A stretch of DNA of 64,000 nucleotides from Pontibacter sp. HSC-36F09 (GTDB lineage Bacteria > Bacteroidota > Bacteroidia > Cytophagales > Hymenobacteraceae), in contig NZ_JALKAA010000001.1 in NCBI RefSeq assembly GCF_024171605.1, positions 1,277,064-1,341,063 of the forward strand, given 5' to 3'. Positions 52,698-63,471 of this stretch are shown piece by piece (position 1 is the stretch's first letter; each line of letters starts with the position of its first letter). The notes under the pieces were generated by a model that was given only the letters and a program-made list of their open reading frames with translations, was not told the DNA's origin and searched no databases. Made by a program: the position numbers and the translations under genes.

Positions 52698-53633
52698 ATG
52701 AGAATACTTTATACCCTGCTGGCGCTGCTGTTCACCTTTGCCGCGAATGCCCAGCAAAACCCGCAATACTCGCAGTACATCTTCAACAGTATGGCCATTA
52801 ACCCGGCTTATACCGGCACCAAAGGTGTGCTCAACATCAACGCCTTCCACCGTTCGCAGTGGACAGGTATAGACGGAGCGCCCACCACGCAGGCGCTGAG
52901 CGTAGACGGCCTGACCAGCCACGAGCGTCTGGGACTCGGCCTGAACTTCACACGCGACAAGATCGGTGCCTACTCCACGACTTCGGCTTATGCCAATGCG
53001 GCAGCCCGCGTATCGGTGAGCGCCCGCGGCACGCTGAGCCTGGGTATAGCAGCCGGTGTGGTGCAGAGCGTGGTGGATGGTTCCGAGCTAGGTATAGTAG
53101 ATGATCCGAGCATACCTGCAGGAAAGGATGTGTTCTACCGTCCGGATGTGAAGCTGGGTGTATACTTTAACACGACGCGTTTCTACGCAGGTATATCTGC
53201 CTCTGACCTGATCCAGTACAAAGATGTTTTCCAGATCGAACCGATTCGCCACTATTACTTCACGACAGGCTATGTGTTTGACGTGAGCAGCTTTATAAAA
53301 CTGAAGCCAAGTGTGCTGATCAAGGAAGACTTCAATGCACCTGCCAACATGGACCTGAATGGCTTTGTGCTGCTGGGCGACCGCCTGTGGCTGGGCAGTT
53401 CTTACCGCACCAGCATGAACCTGTTCAACAAAAACGAGGAGGCGGATCCTGTAACAAAGCGCACGGCCATGGCTCTGATCGCGGAACTGCAAGTAACCAA
53501 CGCCCTGCGCCTGGGTTACTCTTACGACCGCATGCTCAACGACCTGAATGGTTTTCACTCACACGAGATCTCGGTAGGTTACTACTTCTTTAAGAAGCAG
53601 GACACGAAAATGCTGACGCCGCAATACTTTTAA
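52698..53633 (+). CDS. T9SS PorP/SprF-family outer-membrane protein
   Basis: A 311-residue predicted barrel. The ATG at 52698 starts a signal peptide (MRILYTLLALLFTFAANAQ). The family signature is QNPQYSQYIFNSMAINPAYTG just after it, with the C-terminal HEISVGYYFFKKQ. PorP/SprF proteins work with CHU_C-type cargos in attachment or export at the outer membrane. It follows the adhesin gene by 31 bp and precedes the PorE-like gene by 18 bp, so the three form one operon. Confidence 0.93.
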   Translation: MRILYTLLALLFTFAANAQQNPQYSQYIFNSMAINPAYTGTKGVLNINAFHRSQWTGIDGAPTTQALSVDGLTSHERLGLGLNFTRDKIGAYSTTSAYANAAARVSVSARGTLSLGIAAGVVQSVVDGSELGIVDDPSIPAGKDVFYRPDVKLGVYFNTTRFYAGISASDLIQYKDVFQIEPIRHYYFTTGYVFDVSSFIKLKPSVLIKEDFNAPANMDLNGFVLLGDRLWLGSSYRTSMNLFNKNEEADPVTKRTAMALIAELQVTNALRLGYSYDRMLNDLNGFHSHEISVGYYFFKKQDTKMLTPQYF

Positions 53634-53651
53634 TATTAGCTCTTACCGCAT

Positions 53652-55634
53652 ATGAATTTCAGACATATACCCTTATACCTTACTGCTGCCCTGTTGCTGG
53701 GCGCAGCACCTGTAGCCGAAGCGCAGCAGGAGCTTCGCAAAGCTAACAAGCACTACGAAAAGTTTGAATTTGCGCTGGCTTTAGAGCAGTACAAAAAAGC
53801 AGCTGAGAAGCGCAAGCCGGATGTGAAAACAGCCGAGCGCATTGCCGACTCTTACCGCCTGACACGCCAGACCGTGGAAGCGGAGCGCTGGTATGCCCAG
53901 GTGGTGGCCATGCCGGGCCGTGATCCGCAGAACATTTACCATTATGCAGAGGCGCTGCGCAGCAATGGCAAATACGACGAAGCCAAGCAGCAATACATGC
54001 TGTGGGCCGAGGAAGTGCCGGCTGCAGAGGAACGCGCGCAATACCTGATGGCATCCTGCGACAAAGCCATGAACTGGATAAACCAGAAAATGCCGCTGGC
54101 CGAAGTACAGCGCCTGAGCGGATTGAACGCCCAGGGTTTCTCTGACTTCAGCCCGATGAACTATGGTAAAGACGCGATCATTTTCACCTCAGACCGTGGT
54201 ATAGATCAGGAAGGAAAAACCTCTGGCACCTACGGTTGGACTGGTCGTCCATATCTGCAGCTCTTTATGGCCAGCCGCGACGGCAACGGCAACTGGGGCA
54301 AACCGACTGCGCTGCACGAAATGATCAACGACCAGTACCACAATGCCACGGCATCAGCCACGGAAGACGGTCAAACGCTATACTTCACCCGTACGCAACT
54401 GGTGCAGCAGCGCAAGGCTGGTAACTCCGACCCGACTAGTTGGGTGGACAAGTCGCAGGTGCAGGAATACATCAACCGTTTGGAGATTTACTCATCTCAA
54501 AGACGCGGCACCACCTGGACAGAGATCAAGCCTTTTGCATTTAACAATGTAGCAGAATACTCAGTAGGTCATCCGGCCCTTTCACCTGACGGCAAAATCA
54601 TGTACTTCGTGTCGGATATGCCGGGCGGTGTGGGTGAGACAGACATCTACTATACCTTGCGTCAGGCAAATGGCAGTTGGGGAGAGCCTGTGAATGCAGG
54701 TATCCTGATCAACACACCGGGTCGCGAAAGCTTCCCTTACGTGGATCAGAATGGTAAGCTCTACTTCTCTTCTGACGGGCACCAAGGTATGGGAGGACTG
54801 GATGTTTTCTCGGCCGAGGGCCAGCACGCTGCCTGGACAGCTGTAAACAACATGGGCCATCCGATCAACTCATCGAAGAATGATTATGGCATCATGTTCA
54901 ACGAGGACGAAGAAACCGGTCTGCTGTCGTCTAACCGCGAAAGCAGCAACGGCACCGATGATATCTACAGCTTTAAAGTACTGCAAAAGCCTGTGGTGAT
55001 AGCTGTGACTACGCTCGAGCGCAAGCAGAATGACCAAAAGAAAAACGTGCAGTTACCACTGCCACAGGTACAACTCCTGATCGCACAACAAAACCAAAGT
55101 GACAGCAGTACAGTCTTGACAAACACGAAGGGGCAGTACTTCATGGATGGCCGTAAAGGGAATTCTTATGTCATGCAGGGCTCTAAGCAGGGCTTCCTGA
55201 ATCAGCATGCGCTGGTAGTGGTACCGAAAACCGCTCCGGATACCTTGCAGGTGGCCATGGTGTTCGATAGGGACGAGAAGAACGTGGCCATTGTGCTGGA
55301 AAACATCTACTATGACCTGGACAAGTGGGATATCCGTTCGGATGCAGCCAAGGAACTGGATAAACTGGCCGAAGTGCTGGTGGCAAACCCGACGATCAAG
55401 ATTGAACTGAGCTCACACACTGATAGCCGTGAAAGTTTGAACTACAACCAGGTACTTTCAGAACGTAGAGCGCAGGCTGCCGTGAATTACCTGATCGGGA
55501 AAGGTATAGCCAAGGATAGACTGACTGCCAAAGGTTACGGTAAGACAAGGCTGGTGAACAAATGTACCGATGGCGTGTCTTGTCCGGAGGAAATGCACCA
55601 GCAGAACAGAAGAACCGAGTTCCGAATCAGATAA
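53652..55634 (+). CDS. OmpA-family protein with TPR and PD40 domains (PorE-like)
   Basis: A 660-residue exported protein: signal (ending VAEAQQ), TPR-like helices (about 28-150), WD40-like PD40 strands (about 150-450; repeats such as IMYFVSDMPGGVGETDIYY), a beta domain (about 480-540) and a C-terminal OmpA peptidoglycan-binding domain (about 545-660) with the motif LSSHTDSRESLNYNQ. This is the layout of PorE/SprE-associated T9SS proteins that tie the machinery to the wall. It is the last gene of the adhesin operon. Confidence 0.9.
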   Translation: MNFRHIPLYLTAALLLGAAPVAEAQQELRKANKHYEKFEFALALEQYKKAAEKRKPDVKTAERIADSYRLTRQTVEAERWYAQVVAMPGRDPQNIYHYAEALRSNGKYDEAKQQYMLWAEEVPAAEERAQYLMASCDKAMNWINQKMPLAEVQRLSGLNAQGFSDFSPMNYGKDAIIFTSDRGIDQEGKTSGTYGWTGRPYLQLFMASRDGNGNWGKPTALHEMINDQYHNATASATEDGQTLYFTRTQLVQQRKAGNSDPTSWVDKSQVQEYINRLEIYSSQRRGTTWTEIKPFAFNNVAEYSVGHPALSPDGKIMYFVSDMPGGVGETDIYYTLRQANGSWGEPVNAGILINTPGRESFPYVDQNGKLYFSSDGHQGMGGLDVFSAEGQHAAWTAVNNMGHPINSSKNDYGIMFNEDEETGLLSSNRESSNGTDDIYSFKVLQKPVVIAVTTLERKQNDQKKNVQLPLPQVQLLIAQQNQSDSSTVLTNTKGQYFMDGRKGNSYVMQGSKQGFLNQHALVVVPKTAPDTLQVAMVFDRDEKNVAIVLENIYYDLDKWDIRSDAAKELDKLAEVLVANPTIKIELSSHTDSRESLNYNQVLSERRAQAAVNYLIGKGIAKDRLTAKGYGKTRLVNKCTDGVSCPEEMHQQNRRTEFRIR

Positions 55635-55683
55635 GAACTCCTTTAACAAGAATTAAAAATTTCATTAGCTTTCATAGTTTGGA

Positions 55684-55714
55684 AAGGCTCCGCAGATTCT
55701 ACGGAGCCTTTTTT
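55684..55714 (+). terminator. intrinsic terminator of the adhesin operon
   Basis: AAGGCTCCG pairs with CGGAGCCTT around a nine-base loop and is followed by four more T. It starts 49 bp after the PorE-like stop. The spacer from 55715 to 56008 contains GTTAG/CTAAC (about 55989-56001) but no clear promoter. Confidence 0.9.
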
Positions 55715-56008
55715 CATTTGTAGCCAATTGGAGATTTAGCATTTACTGTGCTGATGGTTGCTGTGGTAGAAGGCACTATTAAGGCCTAAGTTGCGAGTGG
55801 CGTATACCTGGCATGATCGAAAATGCTTCCCTTGCCTTTGCCAATATAGGTGTAAGAACTGCCATAGTCAGCGCCTTTCAGACAGTGATAATTTGTAGCC
55901 ACGTTCAATCAAATGCCTGTAATGGTTATTGCAAGCCAGCGGAGCAAATTCTGCAAAATCTAACCCTTGCGAGGTGTAAGCCGTTTCGTTAGCAGCTAAC
56001 TTGCACCC

Positions 56009-58309
56009 ATGAATCCAACGTTATTCTCCCTACGCCTACATGTCCTGACCATCCTGCTGCTATTGCCGCTGCTGAGTTTCGCTCAGCAACAGATAGCAGG
56101 GCAGGTGCTGCACAATCAGACCCGTCAGGCACTGCATGGCGTGACCATCACGGCTAATAGCGGCGAGCAAACGCTAACCAACGCTTCCGGCCGATTTGAG
56201 CTGTCTGTCGCAAACCAGGCGACTTTCATACTGATTTCGCACATCGGATTCAAACCTGACACTATTTTAGTACAAGATATGCAGTCAGGTATGCCGTTTC
56301 AGGTATACCTGGAGCCATTGTCGGCTAGCCTTTCAGAAGTGGTTGTGACGGGTTATGAAAGCAACCGGCCTTTGCTCGAAACAGCGGGTGCCCTGAGTGT
56401 GATAGACCGGGAAGTGATGCGGCGTTTTGATGAAAGTTCGCTGGTACGGGCTGTGAATACGGTGCCGGGGGTGCGCATGGAAGAAAGGGCTACGGCCAGT
56501 TACCGCCTCTCCATCAGGGGCAGTAGTCTGCGATCGCCTTATGGCATTCGTAATGTGAAGCTATACCTGAGTGAAATTCCGCTTACCGAATCGAACGGCA
56601 TCACAAACCTGAATCTGTATGATGCAGCCAACTTCAGCAGTATGGAAATTCTGAAAGGTCCGGCAGGCAGTATTTACGGTGCAGGTACAGGTGGCACGAT
56701 ACTACTCGAACCACGCAGCGCTGTATCCGGGGAGAAGGTTTTTCAGGTCGGCACTACCATCGGTTCTTTTGGTCTGCAACGCTATACCGCCAGTGCCAGT
56801 GTGGGCGGCGAGAAGCAGAGCCTATACCTGCAGTATACCCGCCAGCAACTCGACGGTTATCGGGAGCAATCAGGTATGGACCGCGAGACGCTGCTGCTCA
56901 CCTCTACTTTCAACCCATCCGACAAAAGCACGATTCAAGCCAACCTGATCTATTCCGACTTGTTCTACCAGTTGCCCGGCGGACTGACGCAGGAACAATA
57001 CGAGCAGGATCCGCGGCAGGCACGTGGTGGGATGTTCGGGAGTGTGGCCCAAAATGCTTCCATGAATCAGCAAGGTATAAACATCGGTTTGTCGCAGGAG
57101 TACCGCTTCAGTGACAGCTGGAAAAATACGACTGCCCTGTATGGCCTGTTCAGGTATAGAGATCACCCATTCAACACTGACTACGAACGAAACACCAACC
57201 AGGAGTATGGCGGCCGAAGCCGTTTTGTATATAATACTAACCTGGGCCAGGTAGGAACTACGATCACTTTTGGTGGTGAATACCAGCGCGGCTTTGAGGC
57301 GGCCCGCACCTACGACAACAACCGGGGGCGTGTGGATTCGCTGCGAACTGATGATGAGGTGTTGGCCAAAACAGGCTTGCTCTTCACTCAGGCTGAATTT
57401 GAGTTGCCCGGCAACTGGATCGCGACAGCAGCCCTCAGTCTGAACGACACCCAATATGAAATTACCCGTCTGCACCAGGCCCCGGGCGGAGGTCCATACC
57501 AGTATACACGCGAATTCAGTGCCGTGCTTTCGCCACGGGTGGCTTTGCTCAAGCGCCTGACAGAGCAGGTATCGGTGCATGGCAGCGTGAGTGCGGGCTT
57601 TTCCCCTCCTTCCGAAGAAGAGTTGCTGACCTCCGACGGTGCCCTCAACCAGGAATTGGAAGCAGAGAAAGGCATCAACTACGAGGCAGGTATACGCGGC
57701 TATACCTTAGGACGCAAGCTGAGCTTTGATTTAGTGGCTTTTCACTTCCGGTTGCGCGAGACGATTGCGAGCCGGCAGGATTTGTCGAGTATAGCCGTGT
57801 TCCGTAACGTAGGGGCTACTTCGCAAAGCGGACTCGAAGCGGCCTTAGGCTATACCTTGCTCGAAGACGCAACGCAACCTGTTAGCCTGCTTAAGGTATG
57901 GAGCAGCTATACCTACAGTCATTTCCGGTTCCGTGATTATCAGAAAGACGACACTGATTTGAGCGGCAACCAACTCACCGGTGTTGCCCCGCATACCTTA
58001 ACCGCCGGCCTCGACCTGGCTACCCACTTCGGGCTATACCTGCACCTGACTGCCAACTACGTGGATGAGATTCCGCTGACAGACGAAAATACCGTGTATG
58101 CCGATGCCTATCTGGTGGCAGGCGCAAGGCTTGGATTTAGGCGTGAGTTGGGACGACAGTTTGTACTCGACCTATTTGCCGGTTCCGAAAACCTGACAGA
58201 CCAGAAGTATAGCCTGGGCAACGACCTGAATGCTTTTGGAGGGCGCTACTTTCAGCCGGCTTCTCCACGAAATTATTACGGAGGCCTTAGTCTGTCGTAT
58301 CGCTTGTAA
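56009..58309 (+). CDS. TonB-dependent receptor
   Basis: A 766-residue outer-membrane receptor, likely for a ferric siderophore or other iron compound. It has a signal peptide (ending LLSFAQQQ), a CarboxypepD_reg-like domain (about 27-105), a plug (about 115-240; RLSIRGSSLRSPYGIRNVKL and GPAGSIYGAGTGG), and a 22-strand type barrel ending in Leu after YYGGLSLSYRL. It resembles FecA-type receptors. The ligand is not fixed by sequence or neighbours. Its stop is 1 bp from the convergent DUF4136 stop. Confidence 0.92.
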   Translation: MNPTLFSLRLHVLTILLLLPLLSFAQQQIAGQVLHNQTRQALHGVTITANSGEQTLTNASGRFELSVANQATFILISHIGFKPDTILVQDMQSGMPFQVYLEPLSASLSEVVVTGYESNRPLLETAGALSVIDREVMRRFDESSLVRAVNTVPGVRMEERATASYRLSIRGSSLRSPYGIRNVKLYLSEIPLTESNGITNLNLYDAANFSSMEILKGPAGSIYGAGTGGTILLEPRSAVSGEKVFQVGTTIGSFGLQRYTASASVGGEKQSLYLQYTRQQLDGYREQSGMDRETLLLTSTFNPSDKSTIQANLIYSDLFYQLPGGLTQEQYEQDPRQARGGMFGSVAQNASMNQQGINIGLSQEYRFSDSWKNTTALYGLFRYRDHPFNTDYERNTNQEYGGRSRFVYNTNLGQVGTTITFGGEYQRGFEAARTYDNNRGRVDSLRTDDEVLAKTGLLFTQAEFELPGNWIATAALSLNDTQYEITRLHQAPGGGPYQYTREFSAVLSPRVALLKRLTEQVSVHGSVSAGFSPPSEEELLTSDGALNQELEAEKGINYEAGIRGYTLGRKLSFDLVAFHFRLRETIASRQDLSSIAVFRNVGATSQSGLEAALGYTLLEDATQPVSLLKVWSSYTYSHFRFRDYQKDDTDLSGNQLTGVAPHTLTAGLDLATHFGLYLHLTANYVDEIPLTDENTVYADAYLVAGARLGFRRELGRQFVLDLFAGSENLTDQKYSLGNDLNAFGGRYFQPASPRNYYGGLSLSYRL

Positions 58310-58310
58310 A

Positions 58311-58898
58311 TTACCTCCTGGCGGGCTGGTTTGGTGGGTATAGTGACAAGATACTGATGATAGATCTTCTGATTTTGCCTTCGTCGGTCTGTGCTACCAC
58401 AATATCGCCTTCTGCCGCGCCGCGCCATACCAGTTCGTTGGTGCTGGCCGATACCAGATCAATGAGCATGGTGCCGGGCGTGTATTGGGCTACCGGTCTG
58501 TAATTGGGGAAATTGGCGGTGTTGTAGTTAAAGCGGTAGCCAAACCAATAGGCATAACCAAAATCAGGAGAAGCAGTTGCTGCGTCCTGCGCGACAGACA
58601 CATCATAACCAACCAACAGATCCGGGCTTTCCGCATCGAGTGTCAGGCCTTTTTTGACCAGCTCGGCAGCAATGGCATCCCGCACCCGCCTGTCCAGCAA
58701 CGGCTCGTACAGGTTTGGGTCAGCGGAGGTATTGGCCATTGTCGGCTCAAGCAAAGCAAAAGTGCGGTATATCTGGAAGTCCACGCTGCGGTCGTAAGTG
58801 CTGTCTGCTGTGATAGAAGGTATACAACTGCTTAAACCGATCAGCAAAGCAGGTATAAGGTATAGCCAGAGTTTCAGGTTAGGTATAGCGTTTCGCAT
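58311..58898 (-). CDS. DUF4136 lipoprotein
   Basis: A 195-residue lipoprotein (signal ending IGLSSC) of the DUF4136 family: YDRSVDFQIYRTFAL near the start, ESPDLLVGYDVSV, and LIDLVSASTNELVWRGAAEGDI near the end, all typical. These proteins are periplasmic or outer-membrane-linked and have no known function. It is convergent with the receptor gene. The gcvP terminator lies about 100 bp upstream of its start. Confidence 0.88.
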   Translation of the reverse strand: MRNAIPNLKLWLYLIPALLIGLSSCIPSITADSTYDRSVDFQIYRTFALLEPTMANTSADPNLYEPLLDRRVRDAIAAELVKKGLTLDAESPDLLVGYDVSVAQDAATASPDFGYAYWFGYRFNYNTANFPNYRPVAQYTPGTMLIDLVSASTNELVWRGAAEGDIVVAQTDEGKIRRSIISILSLYPPNQPARR

Positions 58899-58995
58899 AG
58901 AACTGTTGGTTGAGGTATAGGACCTTTGCTACAACAGGTATACGGAGCGAGGCAATCAGTAGGTATAGCTGCTATATCCCAGGCCACTAAAACAA

Positions 58996-59024
58996 AAAAG
59001 CCTGACCGATGTGGTCAGGCTTTT
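58996..59024 (-). terminator. intrinsic terminator after gcvP
   Basis: AAAAGCCTGACC (58996-59007) pairs with GGTCAGGCTTTT (59013-59024) around five bases. On the minus strand T runs follow. It lies 22 bp after the gcvP stop. Confidence 0.92.
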
Positions 59025-59045
59025 CAGATATAAGATGAAGACGGA

Positions 59046-61964
59046 TTAGCCGATAGCTACCATCTCACTTTCATTCTCGTTGTACGCTTCGATAGGAGCG
59101 CAAGAGCATACCAGGTTACGATCGCCGTAAGCGCTGTCGATGCGGCTAACGGTTGGCCATACCTTGTTGTCGCGCAGGTATGCCATTGGGAATACTGCCT
59201 TCTCACGAGCGTATGGTCTTTCCCAGTTCTCTACCATCACCACTTTCAGGGTATGCGGCGCGTTCTTCAGCACGTTGTCTTTCTGGTCAGCTTTGCCGGC
59301 TTCAACCTCACGTATCTCCTCACGAATCGAGATCATCACCTCGCAGAATCTGTCCAGTTCTTCCTGTGCTTCTGACTCGGTTGGCTCCACCATCAACGTA
59401 CCCGCTACCGGGAACGACACGGTTGGCGCATGGAAACCGTAGTCCATCAGACGCTTCGCGATATCCTCCACCTCTACACCGAATTTCTTGAACTCGCGGC
59501 AATCAAGGATCATTTCGTGTGCGCAACGGCCATTAGCACCCACATAAAGCACTGGATAATGTTTCTCCAGACGCGCCTTGATGTAGTTCGCATTCAGGAT
59601 CGCCATTTTCGTAGCTTCGGTCAGACCCTCGCCGCCCATCATCGCGATGTAAGCATAGGAGATGGGCAGGATAGAGGCAGAACCCCATGGAGCAGCCGAA
59701 ATAGCGTGGATCGCTTGCGGACGACCTAAGTCAACCACCGCGTGACCCGGCAAGAACGGAGCCAGATCTTTTACCACACCGATTGGGCCCATGCCAGGAC
59801 CACCGCCACCGTGAGGTATACAGAATGTCTTGTGCAGGTTCAGGTGACACACGTCAGCACCGATATGCGCTGGCGAAGTAAGACCCACCTGGGCGTTCAT
59901 GTTGGCACCGTCCATGTATACACGGCCACCGTTGTCGTGTATGATCTGGCAGATCTCGACGATAGACTCCTCGTAAACACCGTGTGTAGACGGGTAAGTC
60001 ACCATCAGGCAAGACAGCTCATTCTTATATTGCTCAGCTTTCGCACGCAGGTCAGCTACGTCGATATTGCCTCTTTCGTCACACTTCACGATTACCACTT
60101 TCATGCCGGCCATTACTGCCGAAGCTGGGTTGGTGCCGTGTGCAGAAGAAGGAATAAGCGCAACCTTACGGTGATGATCACCGCGGGATTCATGGTAAGC
60201 ACGGATCACCATCAGGCCAGCGTACTCGCCCTGCGCACCAGAGTTTGGCTGCAGAGACATCGCATCGAAACGGGTGATTTCGCAAAGCCAGTCTTCCAGA
60301 TTCTTAAAGATTTCGGCATAACCCTGTGTCTGGTCGGCAGGAGCAAACGGGTGCAGCTGCCCGATCTCCGGCCAGGTGATTGGAATCATCTCGGCCGTAG
60401 CGTTTAGCTTCATGGTACAAGAGCCCAAAGAGATCATGGAGTGAACCAATGAAATGTCTTTGTTCTCGAGGTGCTTCATGTAGCGCAGAATCTCGTGCTC
60501 GGAGTGGTGCTTGTTAAACACCTCATGCGTCATGTACTCGCTCGTGCGGATCAATTTCTCAGACCAGGTGATCTCTGTCTCTTCTGGCAGTTCGTCTATG
60601 CCCAGCACGTCAGCAGATTTGCCAGCTACTTTCGCAAACACTGCCAGGATGTCTTGCACATCTTCCAGCTCGGTGTTCTGGTGCAGGGAAATACCGATGA
60701 AGTTCTCTTCGAAATAACGGAAGTTTATACCTGCCGCCTCAGCCTCGGTGCGGATGGCATTCTTCATATCAGCACTCTCCACCGCAATTTTCAGCGTGTC
60801 GAAGTAAGCTTCGTTCAGCTGTTCAAAACCAAGCGCTTTCAGGCCTTTCTCCAGCTGCTGCGCCAATGCGTGTGTGTTCAAACCGATGTACTTCAGGCGA
60901 CGTGGGCCATGGTACACGGTATACATACCTGCGATAACGGCCAGCAATACCTGTGCAGTACAGATGTTGGAGGTGGCTTTCTCACGACGAATGTGCTGCT
61001 CGCGTGTCTGAAGCGCCATACGGTAAGCTCTGTCACCAGCGGCGTCTACCGAAATACCGATGATACGGCCCGGAATCACTCGTTTGAAAGCATCTTTTGT
61101 GGCAAAGTAAGCCGCATGCGGACCACCAAAGCCCATCGGTACACCGAAGCGCTGGGTAGTACCTACCACCACATCGGCGCCCATTTCACCCGGAGGTGTC
61201 AGAAGTGTTAAAGAAAGAATATCAGCGGCAACAGCAACCAGCATGTCCTGCGCGTGTGCCTTGCTGATGAAATCTGTATAATCGAAAATGGCACCGTCAG
61301 CAGCAGGATACTGCACCAGGGCGCCAAACAATGTTTCGTCAGAGAAATCTACTTCGCGGTGATCGCCGATTGCCAGCTCAATGCCGATTGGCGTAGCACG
61401 TGATACCAGCACGTCAAGCGTCTGTGGCAGCACCAGGTTCGATACAAAGAAGCGGGTGGCGTTCTTGCGGGCACCTTTGCGCTGAGCGTAGAACATACCC
61501 ATGGCCTCAGCGGCGGCAGTACCTTCGTCCAGTAAAGAGGCGTTGGCGATTTCCATACCAGTCAGGTCCATCACCATCGTCTGGTAGTTGATCAGTGCCT
61601 CCAGACGGCCCTGCGCAATCTCAGCCTGGTAAGGGGTATAGGCAGTATACCAACCCGGGTTCTCCAGAATATTACGCTGGATCACCGGTGGCATAATGGT
61701 GTCGTTGTAGCCCAAGCCGATATACGATTTGTATACCTTGTTCTTTCTGGCGATCTCACCGAATTTCTTCAGGAATTTGGTTTCAGAAAGAGCCTTTGGC
61801 AGGTTCAGCGGCTTCTTAAGTCTAATGGCGGCCGGTACGGTCTCCTCAATCAGTTGATCCAGCGAGTCTACCCCGATGGTTTTAAGCATGTCCTGCATTT
61901 GCTCTTTATCAGGACCGTTGTGGCGCTCCTTAAAAGTGTCAGCAGGTTTTGTTTTAAGTATCAT
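59046..61964 (-). CDS. gcvP: glycine dehydrogenase (decarboxylating), P protein
   Basis: A 972-residue single-chain P protein of the glycine cleavage system, which decarboxylates glycine and loads the lipoylated H protein. The ATG at 61964 is chosen ([20 protein letters not shown] is the family's usual start); starts up to 62036 add unconserved sequence. The PLP lysine lies in [22 protein letters not shown]. The two halves are fused as in most Bacteroidota. gcvH and gcvT are not in the window; lipoylation needs LipA, which is. Confidence 0.97.
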   Translation of the reverse strand: MILKTKPADTFKERHNGPDKEQMQDMLKTIGVDSLDQLIEETVPAAIRLKKPLNLPKALSETKFLKKFGEIARKNKVYKSYIGLGYNDTIMPPVIQRNILENPGWYTAYTPYQAEIAQGRLEALINYQTMVMDLTGMEIANASLLDEGTAAAEAMGMFYAQRKGARKNATRFFVSNLVLPQTLDVLVSRATPIGIELAIGDHREVDFSDETLFGALVQYPAADGAIFDYTDFISKAHAQDMLVAVAADILSLTLLTPPGEMGADVVVGTTQRFGVPMGFGGPHAAYFATKDAFKRVIPGRIIGISVDAAGDRAYRMALQTREQHIRREKATSNICTAQVLLAVIAGMYTVYHGPRRLKYIGLNTHALAQQLEKGLKALGFEQLNEAYFDTLKIAVESADMKNAIRTEAEAAGINFRYFEENFIGISLHQNTELEDVQDILAVFAKVAGKSADVLGIDELPEETEITWSEKLIRTSEYMTHEVFNKHHSEHEILRYMKHLENKDISLVHSMISLGSCTMKLNATAEMIPITWPEIGQLHPFAPADQTQGYAEIFKNLEDWLCEITRFDAMSLQPNSGAQGEYAGLMVIRAYHESRGDHHRKVALIPSSAHGTNPASAVMAGMKVVIVKCDERGNIDVADLRAKAEQYKNELSCLMVTYPSTHGVYEESIVEICQIIHDNGGRVYMDGANMNAQVGLTSPAHIGADVCHLNLHKTFCIPHGGGGPGMGPIGVVKDLAPFLPGHAVVDLGRPQAIHAISAAPWGSASILPISYAYIAMMGGEGLTEATKMAILNANYIKARLEKHYPVLYVGANGRCAHEMILDCREFKKFGVEVEDIAKRLMDYGFHAPTVSFPVAGTLMVEPTESEAQEELDRFCEVMISIREEIREVEAGKADQKDNVLKNAPHTLKVVMVENWERPYAREKAVFPMAYLRDNKVWPTVSRIDSAYGDRNLVCSCAPIEAYNENESEMVAIG

Positions 61965-62045
61965 AATGATGAAGTATTGATTGGGAATTTGGGTTTTTAC
62001 TTTCCAGTGGAAGACAAGCCAAAGGCTAACTTTCAATAATTTCTA

Positions 62046-62053
62046 CAAAAGTA
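62046..62053 (-). promoter_or_regulatory. candidate -7 element for gcvP
   Basis: On the minus strand TACTTTTG matches TAnnTTTG, 81 bp before the gcvP ATG. No TTG was found at the expected distance, so it is tentative. No glycine riboswitch was recognised in the leader. Confidence 0.4.
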
Positions 62054-62218
62054 ATAGTAATTGTTTATTATATTGAAGCATGAAAGCTAAATAGTTGGGG
62101 CGTGGCAAGTGCAGCTTTACATTATAAACGAGGCACTCCTATATATAAGGTATAGCAGGCCGCTTTCCTCAGACTTTTAAACACAACTTCAAGCAGAACA
62201 ATTCACAAACACGCATCT

Positions 62219-63439
62219 ATGAATAAAGTTAAGATCGGCATTATTAAAGAAGGCAAAATACCAGTAGACAAACGCGTACCGCTCACCCCCAAAAAGTGTG
62301 TAGAAGCCGTTCAGGAATTTCCGGGAGCGGAGGTAGTGGTACAACCCAGCGACGTACGCTGTTTTACCGACGAAGAATACGCCGAACTAGGTATAGACCT
62401 GCAGCAAGACCTGACCGATTGCGACGTACTGATGGGCGTGAAGGAAGTGCCCATTGACCAGCTGATCCCGAACAAGACGTATTTCTTCTTCTCGCATACC
62501 ATCAAAAAACAGCCGCACAACGCCAAACTCCTGCGCGCCGTGCTCGACAAGAACATCACCTTAATAGACTACGAGCTACTGACCAATGCGCAAGGACAGC
62601 GCGTAGTAGCCTTTGGAAGGTATGCAGGTATAGTGGGGGCATATAACGGCATCCTCACCTATGGCAAAAAATGGAAACTTTTCGACCTGAAGCCCGCCTA
62701 CCTGTGCCACGAGATGGAAGACATGCAGGAAGAATACTTTAAGGTGAAGCTGCCGCCGATAAAGATTGCCATAACCGGTGGTGGCCGCGTAGCAGGTGGC
62801 GCCATGGAGGTGCTCGACAAAATGGAGATAAGAAAAGTGAGCGTGTTCGACTACCTGTACAAGCAATTCAACGAGCCCGTATACGCCCAACTCCACTCCG
62901 GCGACTACAACAACCGCCCAGATGTGGAGGTATGGGACTCCCCTGATTTCTATGCCCACCCGGAGCTATACCAGTCCACCTTCCGCAAGTTCACCAAAGT
63001 AACTGACCTTCTGCTGGCCTGCGCCTACTGGGACCCACGCGCTCCGAAGCTATTCTCTGAAGAAGACACCCGCCAGCCTGATTTCAAAATCGACACGATC
63101 GCTGATATCACCTGCGATGTAGATGGCTCTATACCTACTACCAAGCACGCCACCACAATACCTGATCCTGCTTACGATTACAACCCGGATACAGGAGAGC
63201 TCGAGCCCGCTTACAGCAGAAAAGACAACATCACGGTAATGGCCGTCGACAACCTGCCATGCGAATTACCGCGTAACGCCTCCCGCGACTTCGGTCGTAA
63301 TATAATAGATTATGTCTTCCCGCAGTTCTTCAATTATGATGAAGGCGGCATGCTGGCACGGGCTACCATAGCAAAAGGAGGGAAACTGACTGAAAGGTAT
63401 AAGTATCTGCAGGAGTATGCGGAAGCAGCAGCTGTGTAA
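62219..63439 (+). CDS. saccharopine/alanine dehydrogenase-like NAD(P)-dependent oxidoreductase
   Basis: A 406-residue protein of the alanine dehydrogenase/PNT and Lys1-type superfamily. The N-terminal domain starts KIGIIKEGKIPVDKRVPLTP, then SHTIKKQPHNAKLL. The NAD domain has ITGGGRVAGGAMEVLDKM. Further motifs are IADITCDVDGSIP and AVDNLPCELPRNASRDFG. It most resembles the NAD-dependent, lysine-forming saccharopine dehydrogenase group, but function in bacteria of this type is not established. It is a single gene, followed by a motif-built hairpin. Confidence 0.82.
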   Translation: MNKVKIGIIKEGKIPVDKRVPLTPKKCVEAVQEFPGAEVVVQPSDVRCFTDEEYAELGIDLQQDLTDCDVLMGVKEVPIDQLIPNKTYFFFSHTIKKQPHNAKLLRAVLDKNITLIDYELLTNAQGQRVVAFGRYAGIVGAYNGILTYGKKWKLFDLKPAYLCHEMEDMQEEYFKVKLPPIKIAITGGGRVAGGAMEVLDKMEIRKVSVFDYLYKQFNEPVYAQLHSGDYNNRPDVEVWDSPDFYAHPELYQSTFRKFTKVTDLLLACAYWDPRAPKLFSEEDTRQPDFKIDTIADITCDVDGSIPTTKHATTIPDPAYDYNPDTGELEPAYSRKDNITVMAVDNLPCELPRNASRDFGRNIIDYVFPQFFNYDEGGMLARATIAKGGKLTERYKYLQEYAEAAAV

Positions 63440-63471
63440 GAAGTGCTAGTATATATAATAGAGTATTAGCG

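Noticed and set aside
60471..61211. 246-codon plus-strand open frame opposite gcvP
   Set aside because: Lies entirely within gcvP on the other strand, no motif, composition typical of antisense frames.
61964..62218. Glycine riboswitch upstream of gcvP
   Set aside because: No tandem aptamer-like pattern could be recognised in the roughly 250-bp leader.
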